Assembly (NCBI GenBank): GCA_003552325.1
Contig: PUKM01000113.1
Span: 1-5,928 of the forward strand
Direction of reading: 5' to 3'
DNA: 5,928 nucleotides
Source of the DNA: Natrialbaceae archaeon
GTDB taxonomy: Archaea; Halobacteriota; Halobacteria; Halobacteriales; Natrialbaceae
Below the pieces are notes generated by a model, which made no database searches, was not told where the DNA came from, and saw only the letters and a program-made list of their open reading frames with translations. Made by a program: the position numbers and the translations under genes. How positions within the stretch are numbered: position 1 is the first letter of the stretch; every line of letters begins with the position of its first letter. Positions 3,801 to 5,928 of the stretch are shown in pieces.

Positions 3801-5928
3801 CGAGGGCGCCGACAACGTGACCGTCCGCGACGTGACCGTCTCCGACTGGGCGCTCGGCCTCGAGTACAGTGACGCCAACAACGGCACGGTCGAGGACGTC
3901 GTCACCGAACACTCGTTCAACGGTTTCGACCTCCGTAACGCACACGACAACGAGGTCACGAACCTGACGAGTCGCCACCACGACAACGAGGCGCTCGCAC
4001 TGGGGCCGCTGTCGGGCGAATCGACCACCGGGAACACGTTCACCGACGTTACTGCGTACGACAACGAGCGAGATCCCGCGACCGCCTTCCAGGTCGGTGC
4101 AATCTACGTCGGTACAGCCGCCTCGGACAACGAATTCGTCGGTCTCACCAGCACGGATAGCATCGCTGGCGTGCGGACGGACGGGAGCGTTGGCTCGGAC
4201 ACGAACACGTTCACTGACGTTGTTGCCGAGGACAACGATCAGTACGGGCTGACGCTCGAGGCCGAGAGCGAGGACGTCTTCGAGAACGTCACCGTCTCGG
4301 GTAACGCGTGGCACGGAATCAAGTTGGACGATACGCGCGGGAACGAACTGACGAACGTGACTGCGACAAACAACGACGGGACAGCGATTTACCTGCGGGG
4401 TGGCTCGCTTTTCAACACGTTCGAGTCCGTGACCGTCACGGACAATCACGATGGCGCCATTGGGATGAGCGGTGCCGATAATAACGAGTTCGTCGATCTC
4501 GACTTCCGCGGTAACTCCGGGAGCACGATCGTTCTCTCCCAAAACGCTGACGCCAACCAGTTCGAGGACGTGACGGTCGCCGACGCCGGGCTGCACGGCA
4601 TCGTTGTCTCCGAGAACGACGTGACCGACACCACCATCGAAGACGTAACCGTCGAGAACGTCTCCGAGGGACTCCAGATCCGTGGTGGGGAAACGACGGT
4701 GACGAACCTGACGGCGACCGATTCGGATACTGGCGTTCGACTCACCAGTGACGCGTTGGACACGCAGGTGACCGACGTCACCGCCGAGGACGTCGGCACT
4801 GGCGTCTTCCTTGCCGGCGAGGAGAATAATTCGATATCAGACGTCTCGGTCGATGATGGTGATACCGGCGTCGGAATCGGGAGCGGAGAGACGAACACGG
4901 TAACGAACGCGACAGTCGTGAACGCCGACGTCGGCGCCCAGTTCGACAGTTCAGCCGGGGGCCACCTGGAGCAGGCAGTACTCGAGGAGACGAGCGTCTC
5001 AGCAACCGGGACCGACGTTCAGCTGAACGCGACGTCAGAGCCGAACACCCCGCCGTCGGATGCCGATTCGATCGGGATGTACGTCGAGGCCACCCAGATC
5101 AGTGACGACGCGGAGCTACGGCCGCTGAAACTGCATTATGACGAAGGGGATCTCGGCGACGTCGATCCGGAGGCATTGGAGGTCTGGCGATACGATGGGG
5201 AGTGGGCCGATCCGGTGGCCGAACCCTACTACACGGAGCGAAACGCAAGCGGGCAGTACGCTTACGCGTTCGGAGCGACCGATTTCAACACCTCGACGTT
5301 CGGTGTCTTCGGCGACACCGACCCCGATCCGATTGAGCGCGGGATGCTCCAGGGAGACGTCACCGACGATGAGGGGCTCGAACTCGAGGGTGCCGAAATC
5401 CTCGCCGTTGGTCAAGATGTCGCCGAAGGGAACGTGACGACGAGTGACACGGATGGGGCCTACGAAACAGTCCTCCCAGAAGGGACCTACGATCTCACGA
5501 TAACAGCGCCAGATCACGTCGAAAAGACGGTTCAAGAGGTGGAGGTAACAGCGGGAGAGGCGACAGACCTAGACATCGAGATGGAAGCAATTCCAGACCC
5601 AGGGACGCTGTCCGGAACGGTCACTGACGACGAAGGTGACGGAATCGAGTTCCTTCCGGTGAAAGCGAACGATCGAGAGACCGACGAGACGTACTCGACA
5701 ACGACCAGCCCGGAGATCATAGGGGGGAGTAACAGCGGCGAGTACTCCCTCGAACTCCCACCTGGTTCCTACAACGTCACGTTCGACGGACACGCCCAGG
5801 GTTACGAGACCAAAACCGTCGAGGACGTCACGATCGACGAAGCAGAGACGACTAACCTGGACGTGACCCTCGAGGAACTCGAGTATCCCCCAGAGGGGAC
5901 GATCGAACTCGAGGAGCCGATCGTTGAA
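895..5928 (+). CDS. Giant secreted beta-helix/PKD surface protein, 3' end outside the window
   Basis: An uninterrupted frame of 1678 codons, still open at the window end. ATG 895 is the first start after an in-frame stop at 862-864; GGGGGA at 881-886 is a weak ribosome-binding site. Residues 1-33 form a signal peptide (S-R-R near the start, hydrophobic core, cleavage after AVGA). Residues 34-818 are a parallel beta-helix of PbH1/NosD type, opening with SIQDAIN..PGDTIVVEDGTY and closing with NATDNWWGDESGPGG and DPWL. Residues 826-912 are a PKD domain (YRWDLTGDGEVD, GAYEVTLEVED). Residues 916-1382 are a second beta-helix of about 18 coils starting with the only cysteines, C916 and C937. Residues 1392-1474 resemble the PGF-pre-PGF-type module, and 1482-1662 are two carboxypeptidase-regulatory-like repeats. 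About 30 N-x-S/T sequons are visible. Likely a cell-surface adhesin, glycan-binding or stalk protein; no catalytic residues recognised. A copper-related NosD role is not supported by the neighbours. Confidence 0.93.
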   Translation, partial: MAGSRRLSVAGTLVSVGLLIAIALVISGGAVGADQVTVSPDDSIQDAINESEPGDTIVVEDGTYEEELTVDVEDVEVVAADGDRPVLDGGDARNQSLNISATGVIVEGFDVQNYNQTDHGPNPPPVVSLESDDAELRNAVITDNVEVETVVDVTGDGATVSDVSVDGHEAGVGTDARAIRIAAKDVTVSNATVTDNDQAIFGSVADGTVIEDTIVESNRDRGIHLSNIDGFEIRDSVVVDNDEEGIYQTTGVSRHDVSDVTVRNTSIVGNGEGVWLSGGEDTTFKNNTIAETRGGIFVQDNATIVDNTLEDNTMAGTRTGGIRVWSNSTVADNEVTDVRGTGIFAGENTTIGDNELELTDGEQTGISITGNGNVVTDNEVSVDDSGIGMTISNGAGATVTDNVFDNGIVFTGYDDQAALADEPHEMENNVVNGDDLYYAANETAPDIDIDAAQVILVNVTDATVSDFDFEGVASEVQVAHSENITVTSNDVTDADPVAGTLQPSIGLWGTTNATVADNTIGGDGSFNQPDPLPNDRSGVHVGASETVTVESNEIFGALGGDELGAGTTDDHGINVAESDAVTVDNNVVDGFTSGIDVGASTGVTVRGSTISDVGPGVDAGASEDVEINDNAIEDVEEGIRFNDVEGSVTTENTIQNADHAGIEGRDSHGFEIDGNEITNNGWGIELRDIDNDTRSTISSNLVSDSDSSSGLFLEAQGNIWDLENVSVTENVFEDNAGTGVVVDDPVGDDVAFSLNSMSGNNAGIQYDEDPVLNATDNWWGDESGPGGDVEDPETGEIADGDGDEIVSSAENVTFDPWLEVDPGDGVEAAFTFDPSAPDADEEITFNATGSASMGDIETYRWDLTGDGEVDKTTGDPETTWTYDEDGAYEVTLEVEDEFGLTDETSATVSVGGLGDCTLIDESGHYELAGDVVGQSVCMEITADDVVFDGNGHTIEGAADSDENQLGISVEGADNVTVRDVTVSDWALGLEYSDANNGTVEDVVTEHSFNGFDLRNAHDNEVTNLTSRHHDNEALALGPLSGESTTGNTFTDVTAYDNERDPATAFQVGAIYVGTAASDNEFVGLTSTDSIAGVRTDGSVGSDTNTFTDVVAEDNDQYGLTLEAESEDVFENVTVSGNAWHGIKLDDTRGNELTNVTATNNDGTAIYLRGGSLFNTFESVTVTDNHDGAIGMSGADNNEFVDLDFRGNSGSTIVLSQNADANQFEDVTVADAGLHGIVVSENDVTDTTIEDVTVENVSEGLQIRGGETTVTNLTATDSDTGVRLTSDALDTQVTDVTAEDVGTGVFLAGEENNSISDVSVDDGDTGVGIGSGETNTVTNATVVNADVGAQFDSSAGGHLEQAVLEETSVSATGTDVQLNATSEPNTPPSDADSIGMYVEATQISDDAELRPLKLHYDEGDLGDVDPEALEVWRYDGEWADPVAEPYYTERNASGQYAYAFGATDFNTSTFGVFGDTDPDPIERGMLQGDVTDDEGLELEGAEILAVGQDVAEGNVTTSDTDGAYETVLPEGTYDLTITAPDHVEKTVQEVEVTAGEATDLDIEMEAIPDPGTLSGTVTDDEGDGIEFLPVKANDRETDETYSTTTSPEIIGGSNSGEYSLELPPGSYNVTFDGHAQGYETKTVEDVTIDEAETTNLDVTLEELEYPPEGTIELEEPIVE
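994..3348 (+). repeat. First beta-helix repeat array (residues 34-818)
   Basis: Degenerate coils of about 20-24 residues recur with the pattern T-V-x-D-N-x-V followed by a G-I-x-V strand, for example STVADNEVTDVRGTGIFAG and AVTVDNNVVDGFTSGIDVG. The Asn positions fit the inward-stacked asparagine ladder of right-handed parallel beta-helices. At the DNA level GACAACGAGGTG recurs at 1888-1899 and 2023-2034, two coils apart. A NosD-family-like segment (LYYAANETAPDIDID, then AAQVILVNVTDATV) at about residues 436-470 interrupts the regular coils, so this array may be two stacked helices. The 3' cap NWWGDESGP...DPWL is typical of the end of such helices. Confidence 0.8.
3370..3630 (+). other. PKD domain region between the two beta-helices (residues 826-912)
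   Basis: The segment has the PKD order: a first strand FTFDPSAPDADEEITFNATG, then SMGDIETYRWDLTGDGEVD with the W-D-x-x-G-D-G turn, then TWTYDEDGAYEVTLEVEDEF and a final strand TSATVSVGG. PKD domains are immunoglobulin-like spacers common in archaeal surface-layer and secreted proteins. Here it joins two independent beta-helices and most likely acts as a spacer or protein-contact module rather than a catalytic one. Confidence 0.85.
3640..5040 (+). repeat. Second beta-helix repeat array (residues 916-1382)
   Basis: After C916 and C937 and the lead-in VVFDGNGHTIEG, about 18 coils of 21-32 residues follow. Each fits N-[TE]-F/V-x-[DN]-V-T-V-x-x-N, then G-I/L-x-L; clear examples are VFENVTVSGNAWHGIKLDD, ELTNVTATNNDGTAIYLRG and TFESVTVTDNHDGAIGMSG. 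The asparagine at the turn before each coil is strongly conserved. Spacing is more regular than in the first array, mostly 22-24 residues towards the C-terminal end. Coil count is by eye. Confidence 0.8.
5338..5880 (+). repeat. Two carboxypeptidase-regulatory-like beta-sandwich repeats
   Basis: Repeat one (residues 1482-1564) runs from RGMLQGDVTDDEG to ATDLDIEM and contains DTDGAYETVLPEGTYDLTI. Repeat two (1570-1662) runs from GTLSGTVTDDEGDGI to NLDVTLEEL and contains SGEYSLELPPGSYNVTF. The shared G-x-V-T-D-D-E-G opening, G-x-Y-x-x-x-L-P-x-G-x-Y core and T-x-L-D-[IV] ending match the CarboxypepD_reg/Cna-B-like fold used as stalk modules. Repeat two carries an extra loop (STTTSPEIIGGSNSG). The following EYPPEGTIELEEPIVE may start a third module. 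Confidence 0.75.

Noticed and set aside
3772..4596. Long minus-strand frame of 274 codons
   Set aside because: It is in exact codon register with the giant gene. Asp GAC, Asn AAC and Glu GAG codons read back as Val/Leu and antisense stops need rare Leu or Ser codons, so long open antisense frames are expected. It has no recognisable domain.
1700..5000. Recurring short DNA words such as GACAACGAG that might suggest a CRISPR or DNA repeat array
   Set aside because: They are in-frame codons for the D-N-E/D-N-x coil turn with variable spacing and no uniform repeat or spacer structure.
5116..5535. Minus-strand frame of 139 codons
   Set aside because: Shadow opposite the recognisable PGF-pre-PGF-like and stalk modules.
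895..5928. Annotation as NosD, the copper-related nitrous oxide reductase maturation protein
   Set aside because: Only the beta-helix family is shared. The size, PKD and stalk modules, and absence of nosZ/F/Y-like neighbours point to a surface protein.

Overview
The window looks like chromosomal or large-replicon DNA from a halophilic archaeon (class Halobacteria). The evidence is a GC-rich coding sequence with third-position G/C preference, very acidic Asp/Glu-rich proteins, a small lipoprotein with a haloarchaeal-type twin-arginine plus lipobox leader, and an AT-rich intergenic region with archaeal TATA-like elements. The genus cannot be determined from this window.

Layout: (1) Positions 32-451, minus strand: a complete 139-residue predicted Tat-exported lipoprotein with a small beta-sandwich-like domain. 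(2) Positions 452-894: a divergent intergenic region of 443 bp, AT-rich at about 520-720. It holds several TATA-like elements, an interrupted palindrome (552-567), a perfect 10-bp palindrome (686-695) and a doubtful 50-codon basic reading frame (741-893) that stops one base before the next gene. (3) Positions 895-5928, plus strand: one uninterrupted reading frame of 1678 codons that is still open at the window end. It encodes a giant exported surface protein and fills 85% of the window.

The giant protein reads, from the N-terminus: signal peptide (1-33); a long right-handed parallel beta-helix of NosD/PbH1 type (about 34-818) closed by an NxWWG...DPWL element; a PKD-type immunoglobulin-like domain (about 826-912); a second beta-helix of about 18 coils (about 916-1382) that opens with the only two cysteines; a small domain resembling the PGF-pre-PGF-type module of archaeal surface proteins (about 1392-1474); and at least two carboxypeptidase-regulatory-like beta-sandwich repeats (about 1482-1662), with a further segment running off the edge. 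About 30 N-x-S/T sequons suggest heavy glycosylation. The simplest reading is a cell-surface adhesin, carbohydrate-binding or stalk protein, probably anchored by a C-terminal sorting signal that lies beyond the window. No catalytic residues are recognisable.

Both real genes encode envelope proteins and are divergently transcribed from one intergenic region, so shared regulation is possible but unproven. No RNA gene, mobile element or CRISPR array was seen. The many long antisense frames inside the giant gene are explained as codon-register shadows of its Asp/Val/Asn/Thr/Glu-rich composition.
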